Shown: positions 9,002 through 19,035 of the stretch, one piece after another
How positions within the stretch are numbered: position 1 is the first letter of the stretch
Layout: the number at the start of each line of letters is the position of its first letter
The notes under the pieces: model-generated
What the model saw: the letters and a program-made list of their open reading frames with translations, nothing else
What the model was told of the DNA's origin: nothing
Databases searched by the model: none
DNA from: Tieghemiomyces parasiticus
Lineage: Eukaryota > Kickxellomycota > Dimargaritomycetes > Dimargaritales > Dimargaritaceae
Direction of reading: 5' to 3'
DNA: 42,697 nucleotides
NCBI GenBank assembly: GCA_027575765.1
Contig: JANBPT010000345.1
Location: 1 to 42,697, forward strand
Made by a program: the position numbers and the translations under genes

Positions 9002-12000
9002 ATGGGCAGCGATCCGTCGCCCACGGTGAGCCGGCACTTTCGGACCAAGTCGCCCAGCTCAACCGACAGAACGGCCGCGAAACGGTCGCGCCACGAGGTA
9101 TCCCTGGAAACGGCTCCCGGCCCGGCCCCTGCAACCCCTCCGGAGCCGTCCGCTGCCAAGCGGAACCCGGCGTTCACACCACTTGAGGAACAGTATGAGA
9201 CCCTCAAGGCGCAAAATCCCACCACGTTGCTGGCGCTGGAGGTTGGCTACAAGTACCGCTTCTTTGGCCCGGACGCCGAGGTAAGTTGTTCAACTCGCCC
9301 ATTTTTGGCGAATACGGCACTGTGCTGTACCACCTCCACCTAAGCCGCCACGGGACTGCTGCATCCAATTCCGCCGTCTCACGGCTACCTTGCGACTTCC
9401 TTTTATCCGGGTGACCATGACAATCGGTATTCCTACTCACCGGGCTTCTGGAAAATTATGCGCGCGTACCCTTCCCCATCCCCCGACAACGCTTCATAGG
9501 CCGCTGCCGAGGTACTCTCAATCCAGTGTAGCCCCGGCCACAATCTGTCAACTGCGAGCGTTCCGGGTCACCGAATCCATGTCCACATCCGCCGGCTAGT
9601 CGACGCTGGCTATCGGGTCGGGTTGGTCCGCCAAACGGAGACCGCGGCCTTGAAAGCCGTCAGCGGTCGCCGGCGAGCACCGTTTGGCCGGGCCTTGTCC
9701 GAGGTGTACACCCGGGGCACCCTGATTGAGAGTCTGCTCGTCAGTACGGATACTGCACCCGAACCGGAACCACCTTACCTGGTCTGTCTCGTCGACAGTA
9801 CGCCAACCCGCACTGGCCGCACGGAGATTGGGTTCCTGGCCGTTTGCGTGTCCACCGGGTCCGTAGTGTACGACAACTTCGCTGATAACGCGGCCCGTAC
9901 CGCCCTCCAAACCCGGCTTGGCCATCTCTCCATCGGTGAAATTGTATTGCCCCGCACCACCAGCGTCCCGACACAGCGCACCGTGGACGGCCTCCTCCGG
10001 AGCTGCGGAAGCCGGGCCGGACGATCCATGATCCGGTGCGAGCGGCTCACTACCGACTTTACCGACTATACGGCCGCCTTAGCCTTTATCACAGCCCATG
10101 GCGTGGGCCGAACGGCGACGGCCTCGCCCACGTTTCTCTTCCGTCTTCCGCCTGCCACCCTTCGGGCCATGGCGTACCTCGTGGCCTACCTGATTGACTT
10201 TGGGCTCCAGGGCTCCCTGTACCGATTTGACCGCTTTGTGGCGTACCAATCCGAATTCTACATGGCCTTGGATGCCGAGACCCTGCGGCAGTTGGAGGTT
10301 GTGGCCAACCAGTCCGATGGCACCACCGCCGGAACGCTGCTGGTGCGGATCGACCACACCCGTACTCCGATGGGTCGCCGCTGCCTACGGCACTGGTTGC
10401 AGCGGCCCCTCGTCCACCGTGCCCGGCTCGAGGAGCGACGGATCGCCGTTCACCAGCTGTCCGAGTGTACCGGGTCGTTCCTGGACGACCTCCGCGCCAT
10501 TCTGGTTAACTGTCCCGACTTGGACCGTGGCCTGGCCCGGATATTCAGTGCACAGGTGAGTATGGGGTTCAGCAGAATACAAGGGTCCAGCTAGGTGGCG
10601 TTGTCTGCTCAAACGCATCCTGCCCTTCCCCGTCACCGCCCTTCCCCTGTAAAGCGGTCCCGTCAAGTTCATGTAGGCTGCTGATCTAACATTGTACATG
10701 TGCCCCGCCTGCTTCACCTCCCCCTTCCCTTCCCTTCCCTTGTCCACCCTGCACCATACCAATCCGGTTACTACCAGTGCACGCCACCTGAACTCGGCCG
10801 ATTCTTAGGGGCAGTGGTCCACCTCACTACGCAGATACCGGCCATTGTGCTTCCCTCAAACATCACATCCCCACAAATCCAAGAGGCCCTGGCGTCTGTG
10901 CGCCGCGCGCGGGACAGCTTGCAGGAACCGCTGAGCACAGTAGACTTGTCTGCGGCTGCTCGGGACGACCTCGACCATATGCTGCGAGAATCACCGCAGA
11001 TTGCGCAATGGCGGCAGGTAAGCTCGCCCGTTCGACTATGGGTCGCCACGTACCGAGTTCTCCTTGACCAATTTAATGTCGGAGATCCCAAGTGTAGAGC
11101 CCAGGACCCAGGGCGTGCCAGTGGGTAAACGGGTCTGCGTACCCCCCCCACCCCTCATTACGACCATTACGCCAAAGTATGAATGAAATGTGGGTGGCCT
11201 AGGTTAAAACCCAACTAACTAATCTCCGCGTGCCACATCCCATCCATGTTCCCCCCCCCTCAAACCAGAATATCCGGTCCCTTGAAGCGGACTTACGGGT
11301 CCACCTTGATGCGGTGCGACTGTCCCTCAAATATCCGGAGGTACACTACGCCCATGTGAACGGAACGCGGTACCAGCTGGAAATACCTAAGGAAACCGGT
11401 TTACCAGTACCGCTGACCTGGGTCAAGGTAAGCGGAACGCGCCAGGTAGACCGGTACCACTCCCCCTACATCGCCGAGCGCTTGGCTGAACTCAACTGGC
11501 TCGAGGAGTCCATTACCGGCGAGGCCCGCGTTGACTACGTTGGGTACCTCCGCACGCTGGGCGGCGACTACTACGAAGTGCTGCAGGGGTTCGTCCGCCA
11601 GTTGGCCAACCTGGATGCGCTGGCTGCGCTGGCGGTGGCCGGCCGGCAGCCCGGGTATGTGAGGGCGGAACTGAGCGCTACCGACGCCGAGGACGCAACG
11701 ATGTCTCCCACCCTCGAATTCAGCGGGCTCCACCACCCCATCCTGTACCAAGCCCTGGGCAGTGGATCGTACGTGGCCAATTCGCTGGCGCTGGGCAAAC
11801 CAAACCCCCGGGCCGTCGTGCTCACGGGACCCAATATGGGAGGAAAGTCATGCCTAATTAAAGCGGTGGCCCTTCTCTGTATTCTAGTCCAAGCGGGCAG
11901 CCACGTTCCGTGTACGGCGGCACGGATGGCAGGCCCTCTGCTCGACGCCATCTTCACTCGGATTGGAGCGCGGGACGATCCAGGTGCCGGGGAGAGTACC

Positions 12001-12519
12001 TTCGCCCTGGAGATGCGGGAGACCAGTACCCTCCTGCACGGCGCTACACCGCGGTCCCTAGTCCTACTGGATGAGCTGGGCCGCGGAACGGGCACCTGGG
12101 ACGGCCGCGCCATCGCCCGGGCCGTGCTCGACCACCTGGTGGACGAGGTGGGCTGTCTCTGTCTCTTCGTGACCCACGACGCCGACTTGGCTCGCGCGGC
12201 CCGGCGTCGGTACCCTGCTGCCGTCGGCAATGTTTACATGGACTACCGGCTGGTGGATGGTAGCGAGGGCAGCGGTGAACCGGCGGGTACCGGCCCAACC
12301 GAGGTGGTGTTTCTGTATCGCGCCGTGCCCGGCGTCTGCGAGCGTAGCTACGGGTTGGGCGTGGCCCGAATGGCCCTGCTTCCGCTGGAGCTTATCGAGA
12401 GAGCCCGGACGATTGCCCAGAACCACCGTGCCGCCGTCGGCGGCCCCGGTCCCCCGGTAGTTGCGGAATTTCGCTGCCTGTTGCGTTCCTGTGAGACAGT
12501 GGATGATACTAATATCTAG
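9002..12519 (+). CDS. MSH3: DNA mismatch repair protein MSH3 (MutS family)
   Basis: MSH3 pairs with MSH2 to form MutSbeta, which binds insertion/deletion loops in nuclear DNA. Four phase-0 exons are inferred: 9002-9280, 9500-10555, 10778-11017 and 11269-12519, giving 941 residues. Donors are GTAAGT, GTGAGT and GTAAGC. The mismatch-binding domain opens with FTPLEEQYETLK and GYKYRFFGPDAE (residues 82-93), the MSH3-type version. It continues across the first splice into TASVPGHR and VRQTETAALKA. The lever/clamp region (NQSDGTTAGTLLVRIDHT, WVKVSGTRQVDRYHSP) and the ATPase follow. Walker A is GPNMGGKS at 712-719 and Walker B is LVLLDELGRG. The protein is shorter than the human one, mainly because of a short N-terminal tail (about 55 residues) with no clear PCNA-binding box. 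The ATPase signature is unusual: GTGTWDG replaces the common GTSTHDG, and FVTHD replaces FVTHY. It is convergent with the WOPR gene. Confidence 0.95.
10722..10741 (+). repeat. (CCCTT)4 tract in MSH3 intron 2
   Basis: Four CCCTT units lie 36 nt before the proposed acceptor at 10777. They form part of the intron's pyrimidine-rich 3' end. Confidence 0.85.
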
Positions 12520-12892
12520 CTGATGCTTCACATGCCGTGCAAGGGTCGCTCCTAGGCCCGCTTGGTCTCCAAGAAGTTTAGTTGTGATGGATTGTTTCCC
12601 ATTCGAATTGCGTAAAGTCAGCGGGGTTCCGAACGACGGCGAATCTCCCCCCTCCCTCCCTAACCTTTCGATTTGGAATGCTGTGCTTCAACATATCCTT
12701 CCCTATTAATTATTCGTCCATGCTCACGGGGTAGCAACGTCCGGACTAAATACTTTTCAATGCTCGAACCTCTCGTCATTATAGGCCAAGTACGGCTACC
12801 AGGGTATAATCCGATTTCATTTATCTAACTAGTGATCAAATGGCTAAATTACAATCCACGCACACACTTTCTTCGCGTCAACTCTGGGAAAT
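12520..12892. other. Convergent gap between MSH3 and the WOPR gene
   Basis: This 373-nt stretch is relatively A/T-rich and should carry both 3' untranslated regions. I saw no clean AATAAA on either strand. It may include a short terminal exon of the WOPR gene (see that entry). Confidence 0.5.
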
Positions 12893-15167
12893 TCAACTGG
12901 GAATGGTTGTGCCGCCCGGCGCAACACCATACTCACCATCAGTTGAGTAGACGGTTCCCGGCTCGGTTTTAGGGAACGGAGAGGTGCTGCGCTTGCGTTT
13001 ACGGGAGTCCAAGGTGGTCGGGTCGGTAAGATGGTAGGGGCTCGCCATGGCCTCGACCGGGGTCCCTATTCTGAACAAGGCACTGTAGTCAGTGGGGAGG
13101 GATTCGGCCGGCGGGTCAAACGATGGGTGAATATGTTCAGGCAAGGGCCAAGTCACAGATGGGTTCGCCGCCTCCGATGATTCCGGATCGTAGGCGGCCG
13201 CGGCCACCAGGGCAGCGGTGGCTGAGGGGTCATACTGGGATGTGGCCGGTTGGGGGTCACCACCACCACTGCTACCCACGTCGGCTGGCAAGGCCCCGTA
13301 GTGGAAGGATTCGGTCGCGGGTGTCCAGGGCGGAAGTACCGACCGGTCAACAGGTTCCTGGAGCAGGCCCTCCGACCAGGTGTAGGCGGCCCCGTCGGTA
13401 GGCGTGGTCCCCCCGGGCGGAAGCAGTGAGTTTGGGTCCAAACAGACCGGGGCCTTGAAGGGCGCTAGCTCAGAGAGATGCCCGGTGAATTGCGAGATGG
13501 AAGCCGGGCAGTACTGCGGTGTGGTGAATAGGGCGGGTCCGGTGTCATACGGGCTGCTTTCGCCTTGGGGGGGCCCCCCAATCATCAGTCCGGATGGGTA
13601 GCCCGGTCCGTCGAGGTCATCGGGGGCCGGGCGGCGAGTGCGCTTACGGGAACTGCGGGTCTGGCGGGGAACATCGCTGGAACCCAGTAGGGGCGGCAGG
13701 ACTTCCGGGTAGGACGGGGCACCAAAGTAGTTAGGGGCCCCGTTGTGAGCCCAATCGTTGCCGACCAGGGGGGTGGGCGGACCCATCGGAACCAAATTGG
13801 GGAAGGACGTGCCCGGGTGCAGGTTGAATAGCGTGGAGGGTGGCGGCGGCAGCAATGGCGACGGCAGTACCGCGGTGGGGACTAAGGTGCCAGGGCTAAA
13901 GTAGTCACTGGCCTTCTGTAGCTCCTCAGCCGACTCGAGCAGCTCCACCACCACCCGGTCGTTAGCCACCACCTTGAGCGTGCGGCGGAAGGCCTGGTGG
14001 TTCAGCATCTCGGGCTCGACCTCCAGCTCAGCTAGGCTGAATATCTCCTTGGGGGTGACGAGTCGCTCGGGGGTTTCACCGTCCTCGTCCGCCGCAAGGT
14101 CCCCCCGGGCCTGGCTCTCCTTGTAGTAACTTACGAGGTGCATGGTGGAACCGTTCACCTGCAGTGAAATGGTTTTCTTAATCAGGCCGCCCTCCTTAAC
14201 GTAGAAGATGCCCTTGGTACCCGAGTAAATGTAGGAGCCCGGGTGTGAAGGCAGAGTTCGGCGTTCGGTGGGGGTGCCACCGGACGGACTGCATCCGGTT
14301 TCCTCCTCGCTGCCCCGGCGGCTGGTCTCGGCGGAGTGGGTCGGCTTGGCCGACTCCGCCTGGTCAGTTTGGGGCCCAAACCCCTCGGGCGTGTGGGGGT
14401 AGGCAGGCTGCTGCGGGGTGGCAGGTTGGGTCACATCGCCCCCGACCGGCGGCGGGGGGGCCTCGTCGGCTTGGGTCGACAGCGCGCAGCGCGCGTCGCC
14501 CTGGGGGATATCGTAGTGCTTGGCCTGGCTGGGTGGAATCTTCTCTAGCAGTTCGCGGTAGACGAGGAAGTTGCCCATGATGCGGGACGGCGACCAAAAC
14601 TTGCCGTCAGTCCAGCGACGGATCCCGCTTTCCTTCTCGTCAAATACCACCACCGTACCCGAGCGGATCTGGCTGCGCTCGGTCTCGGTGAACCGCCGCG
14701 TGGCCCGTAAAAGCTTGTTTTGCAGGCAGGCCTCTGCGGGGGGAGGGGGGGTGAAGGGCCGTTTGGGAGAGGTAGTGTGGAGAGGGATGGTTGGCAAGCA
14801 GGTATGAGATGGATCAACAACAATGCAGGGTTTAGGTCCTGGGGGGGACAACGTGGCTTGGGGTTCGCGCACCAACCGGGGAACCCAGTTCCCTAATGGT
14901 CAACTTACGGAAGACAATAATGGCATCCTTGGTGTTCTCGACATAGCCTGTTCCGTATTTAGGGGGGGGGGCAGAGAGGGAGGAAGGGTGAGCCGTGCCA
15001 AGTCAGTGGGTCATTAGAAGATGATTGAGCACATGTCACAGTAGGCTAGCCAGGAGCCTTGATGACGAGAATCACTCGTAGGTCGTTGACCACGACGAAT
15101 GGCCGTGTAACTTACCGTAAAAGGTTTCTTCGCGACGGCGGCCGAGGTTGCGATCGGTCTCACTCAT
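12893..15167 (-). CDS. Gti1/Pac2-family WOPR-domain transcription regulator
   Basis: The WOPR domain is the DNA-binding fold of fungal regulators such as Wor1, Ryp1, Sge1, Gti1 and Pac2, which control morphology, nutrition and virulence switches. Three exons are inferred on the minus strand: 15116-15167 (17 codons plus one base), 14909-14947 (39 nt) and 12893-14733, giving 643 residues. Introns are 14948-15115 and 14734-14908, both with GTAAGT donors and CAG acceptors. Splicing rebuilds the conserved start EETFYGYVENTKDAIIVF, then TRRFTETERSQIRSGTVVVF and RWTDGKFWSPSRIMGNFLVY (to about residue 97). A disordered linker of about 100 residues follows. The second WOPR half is at about 196-288 (GIFYVKEGGLIKKTISLQV, HLVSYYKESQ, RLVTPKEIF). 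The remainder is Pro/Ser-rich with basic, NLS-like SRKRTRR and SRKRKRST stretches. A GTGAGT lies near the end of the last exon, so a further 3' exon is possible. Confidence 0.93.
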
Positions 15168-15453
15168 AGTGGTCGAAGCCGAGGTCGAGATGGTCGATGC
15201 AGAGCGTCGAGATGGTGGGGGGGGCTGATGTGGTAAATACGTTGGAAAATAGTCTGAGAGTGTTAGCCGATGAATCAGGTATTAGTTGTCGGTCCTAGGG
15301 TATTCGTGGTGGTCTTATCGGTGCTTCGCGCAGCCGCCAGTACGGCTACCATCCCGTCCTACGACACGGATGCTGGCTCTGGCTCTAGCTCCGCACGGTT
15401 ATTGCCTTCCGGCAGGGTCGCAGTACGGGGCGAAAGTTACCTACCGGTCACGA

Positions 15454-15871
15454 CTAGCTGCCGAGTAGGATCGGCCAAAGTCTGCGGGATATGTGCTCCA
15501 GCGGAGTGTTGACGAGCTAGCGGAAGGAGGAGAAGGTGTCGATATGAAGGGACCAAGGAGCGCAGGCTAAACGACGCCGGGGCGGTGGAAATGATAACAA
15601 GGATGCAAACAGTTCACGAAAGACGAGTGTTGCGCAGTGGTCTCACCAAATTTCGGTTGACGGGGAGACGAGGTTTTATGTGGTGCCGGCGTGGGCCAGG
15701 CCGAGGAAGCATAAGTCCCCACGGGTAGACTGCGTAGCCCTGAATCGCCGTGGTATAGTGCCGGGCGGTGTTAGAGCAGGCGGCGGAGATGCTGGGATAC
15801 ATCAGCCTCCCAAGGAGGAGGAGGCCCTGCCGGCTGGGCAGACAGGAGAGTCCGGGTTGTAAACGACCCAT
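15454..15871 (-). CDS. Possible small mitochondrially targeted protein, two exons
   Basis: A low-confidence model. Exon 1 is 15647-15871 (75 codons), with a GTGAGA donor at 15646-15641. Exon 2 is 15454-15516, after a pyrimidine-rich stretch ending in CTAG, giving 95 residues in phase 0. The N-terminus is rich in Arg, Leu and Ser with no acids (MGRLQPGLSCLPSRQGLLLL), as in mitochondrial presequences, and an RHYT motif follows. Most codons end in G or C, as in the confident genes. I recognise no family. The region is ambiguous: an acceptor-like CTGTCTGCCCAG at about 15828 could instead make part of this an internal exon, and a plus-strand open frame (15270-15512) overlaps exon 2. Confidence 0.28.
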
Positions 15872-15937
15872 GTCCGTTTGCCCGGGAAAGGACGTCGGTG
15901 GGACGGCGGCGAGCTGCGTGTGCTATCTCATTGGGCA

Positions 15938-16195
15938 CCCACCCTCTAGCCGTCTCTCCTGGTGTGGCGAGCAGCCCCGCCAGACCTGCACGACCCGTGG
16001 GATGTGGAGTCTAATCCGCTGCGATGGCAGGCGGCCGTGTTATCAAGGCGCCGAAACGGCCCGGCACGGCGTGGGCGATGTGAGGGGGCCGTGGCGAGCC
16101 TGTTTATCCGAAAGTCTAACGTGTCGCCCACCCTGGTCGCCGTTCGCCCCACCGATCCGGCTACCCTGCCGGTCGGCTGCCTGATCTGCCGCTAG
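15938..16195 (+). CDS. Possible terminal coding exon, unknown product
   Basis: A frame stays open from about 15938 to a TAG at 16193-16195, with mostly G/C-ending codons, especially over the last 25 codons (ending PATLPVGCLICR). It has no convincing ATG-led start. If real, it is the last exon of a plus-strand gene whose earlier exons I could not identify. A possible acceptor is CCTCTAG at about 15949. An AATAAA lies 119 nt downstream at 16314-16319, the same distance as for accepted genes here. A competing minus-strand frame (16043-16438) begins MAVALGSSTWQPLFVRPYG and also has coding-like codons, so at most one is likely right. Confidence 0.22.
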
Positions 16196-16883
16196 GTGTT
16201 GATGTTTGCTTGCCCCTTTGACTAACTCCGATGCAGGATGTCTCTGCACGACGGTCCCTCGCCAATTGATGCGGTCGCCCACGCGGGCAACGGTGGAGGG
16301 CCGCGACGCGCACAATAAACGTGGCCGCGGAGCGTTCAGGGGGTGATGGCTGTGGTAAATGGCCGACAGACGCGGCACCAGCCCGTATGGTCTGACGAAG
16401 AGCGGCTGCCAGGTACTGCTCCCCAAAGCAACGGCCATGGCCGATTAATCGCCTGGTCCAGCAGCCCACGCTACCTCAATGGGATGCGATCAGGCTATAT
16501 CGTGAGGGAGGGGACGGTAGCACACGATATCGGTGAACGGTGATGAAACGTGCGGGGTAAGCTCTGATATTACGCCACAGCTCCACGCCCCCTTCTCTTC
16601 GACCAGGGTTCAAATGAAGCCAAGGGGATAAAAGTATGGCCCAATCGCCCTCGCCCGGGCTGACTAAGGCCGGACGGCCTACATATTCTAGGGGAAACCA
16701 GTTCGCCGGCCCGAAAGAAAAGGGGGGGGCTTGGGATTTGCGCCCGACCAGCCAGCCAGCCAGCCAGCCCACGTGTCTATCCCGCTTGCTGCACACCTTT
16801 CGTCCCATTTCGCAAGGTGGATCCCCTTCAAGCTCATTCTCAACGTCACCCTCTACCTCCCCACTTTACCATTCGCGACAAAC
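16196..16883. other. Spacer upstream of the IRC6-like gene
   Basis: This holds an AATAAA at 16314-16319 (plus strand), a GATAAAAG element at 16627-16634 that could serve as a weak TATA box about 250 nt before the IRC6-like ATG, a G run near 16725, and five tandem CCAG units at 16748-16767. The minus-strand frame 16043-16438 is discussed under the preceding entry. Confidence 0.45.
16748..16767 (+). repeat. (CCAG)5 microsatellite
   Basis: Five CCAG units in the presumed 5' leader of the IRC6-like gene. Confidence 0.85.
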
Positions 16884-18040
16884 ATGCGCGACAAGATTCT
16901 GGTCCTCGGACAGGCCGGGGTAGGCAAGCGCCGCCTGGTGGACCAGGTGATGGCTAGCGACGTTCCGATCAACGAAGGGGCCGTGCGGCTCTGGACCATC
17001 GACACCAAATACTTCACGGCCCCCGTCACCTTTTGGCTCGATACCTTGCCCGACAAGGTCGAGCCCGGCACGGTTGAGGCCTTCGACCAGGTGGCCGAGG
17101 CGGTGGCCGCCCTGGTCTTCGTGTTTAACCCAGCCCACCCGGTCACCTTCACCAGGGTGGAGCCCTGGGCCGCCTTCTGCGAGCGGCATGACATCGCGGT
17201 GCGCCTGTGTGTGGCCATGCCCGCCACCCCTACCGAGGATACGTTTGGGGACTTCCAGGACCACCACCAGCCCACAACCGTCGCGCCAGACGTTCCGCCG
17301 CCCGTCAGCACCGACCCGTATGAGGACTGGTGTATCGCCCACGGCTTTGAATTCGTCGATGCCGCCCTGACCCCTCTCGAAAGAGACAACCGTAAGTGCC
17401 CCCCCACCCTAGAATTGCCGCCGCCGCCTTTGGCTTGGCCCCGAGCTTCGCCGTCAAACTGTGCACTAAAACGCGACCCCGGGCTCCTACACCGTGCTTC
17501 CCTTCCCCGCTCATTAATTGGATGCTGTGCAGCTGGCGATAGTAAGGAAGGAATTTCAAGGGTCCGCGAGGCCCTCGAGACGCACACCTGGGAGTCGCTG
17601 CAGCGCAAGGCCCCGGGCACGGGCGGCCCCACCCAACCAGCACCAGTCCACCCGGACGCCGATGTGGCAGGGGCGTTTGAAGCGTTTCTGCACGGCCCAG
17701 GCGACCTCGACGAAATGGTCCAGGCGCTGCGCCAGGTTAGAAGTAAGTGGGGGCAGAGCCCGGCACATTATTGGGAGGCCGCCTGAGGTTTCCGCAGGGC
17801 CCCCAGCCTCGGTAGCCCGAAACTGACGTCGTCAACTAACGCCATGGATCATTCCCTTACCTTGCCGGACGGACACGCACACCGTGAATACATGCAGCCC
17901 ACGCCCAGGGCTTGGACGATGGAAGCCGGCAGGATTTGGCAGCGCTGGTCGCACATGCCTTTCTGTCCCGCGCGGGCGCTGAAGACGACGTCGACGAGCT
18001 TGGGGTCAGTGGCCGCCACGCTCCGGCGCGGTTTGAATAA
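16884..18040 (+). CDS. IRC6: Alpha/gamma-adaptin-binding protein p34-like (IRC6/AAGAB family)
   Basis: Members are Rab-like, GTPase-fold chaperones that bind AP-1/AP-2 adaptor subunits and aid assembly of clathrin adaptor complexes in the cytosol. Three exons are inferred: 16884-17391, 17533-17742 and 17898-18040, giving 286 residues. The introns (141 and 155 nt) have GTAAGT donors and are in phase 1. The protein starts MRDKILVLGQAGVGKRRLV, a P-loop-like segment. It continues with LWTIDTKYFTAPVTFWLD, AALVFVFNPAHP, the family's DWCIAHGFEFVDA motif (after about residue 145), then REALETHTWESL. The C-terminal adaptin-binding helix pair (DLDEMVQALRQVR, then DLAALVAHAF in exon 3) is present. The P-loop has GK followed by Arg rather than Ser/Thr, so nucleotide binding may be weak or lost. 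The start was chosen because no in-frame ATG lies upstream. RAX1-like follows in tandem. Confidence 0.85.
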
Positions 18041-18041
18041 A
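18036..18041 (+). terminator. AATAAA overlapping the IRC6-like stop codon
   Basis: The last codons read TTT GAA TAA A, so AATAAA contains the TAA stop (18038-18040). If used, the 3' untranslated region would be only some tens of nucleotides. Confidence 0.35.
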
Positions 18042-18439
18042 TGGGGCTCCAGTCAGCGAATAGCGAACCAATCGCCTTTAGAAGGACCCGCGGAAGGCGG
18101 CGGGGCACTCCTCTGGCCTGCCTGAATAGTGGAAAGAATTGGGATCAACCGGCGCTCCGGCCCGCCCTTATGGCGACCGCCGTTTGGGGAAGGTGAAGCA
18201 TCGGCGCGACCAGGGTGAAGGGGGGCCGCTATGTGGCACCATTTCATGTGTAACCCCACCCCCTTAGCCGTGGTCCTTCGCTGTGCACGGGGGCATTACT
18301 GGCATTGTAAAAGGCCCTCTGCAAACGCCTGCGCGCCTTGTGCGGCTCTAGTTGTCGTTGCATTCCACAACCCCCGACAGAAGATATACCTTGCTTGGTC
18401 CCCACCTCGCCTGCGCCCCTATGGTCTAGTACCTGGTGC

Positions 18440-19035
18440 CGCCTGGCAGCAGCCCGCTCCACCCCCGCCCTCTGCTCCTCCGCCTTTTGTTACCACCCGC
18501 CACCGGTTCACCTTCTTGTAGTGTCCGCCGTCTCCCATTGACAGCCCTCTCCTGCTCCATTCCGCCCACTTTATTTCCTACTCTGTCCCCTCTCTCATTT
18601 GTGATTCCTCTGAGGGTTTCCCTTTGTCTCTTAGCCAATTAACCTACATTCCAACTCCGACCTGTACCTTATCTCCATCTGTCCTTACAACTTGCTCATA
18701 CCCGCCGTAACTAATTCACCGCCAATTGGGTCCATCCTGCACGTTCCAACCGCCACGTTCTTTCTCTCTTCATTCACAACATCTCCCCTCCCCCTTGTGC
18801 CTTTGTCCAGCCCCTTTTATCAGTGTATGCTGCTCCACCAGACCACCTCCCCGCCTCCGCCCTCACCTGCTTAATACCCACGCCTTCCTGCTTCACCTTG
18901 CGTCTCCACGTATCCCTCTGTTGCTACTTCATTTAATTGCGTCCTGCATTCCCTCCGATCTTTGACCTCGCTGTTATCTTCACCCCTTGCAGCCCTTGCT
19001 TTTCTATCCACCCTTTCAAAACCCCCCCTCTGGCC
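18440..19035 (+). promoter_or_regulatory. Very long pyrimidine-rich leader of the RAX1-like gene
   Basis: About 600 nt before the ATG are almost continuously C/T-rich on the sense strand, with few purines. No in-frame ATG precedes 19036. I could not identify a TATA box with confidence. The region from 18041 to 18440 is mixed sequence without a gene. Confidence 0.5.

Noticed and set aside
15270..15512. 80-codon plus-strand frame with a hydrophobic N-terminus (VFVVVLSVLRAAAS)
   Set aside because: Begins only about 100 nt from the divergent WOPR start and overlaps a competing minus-strand exon; kept only as an alternative in the findings.
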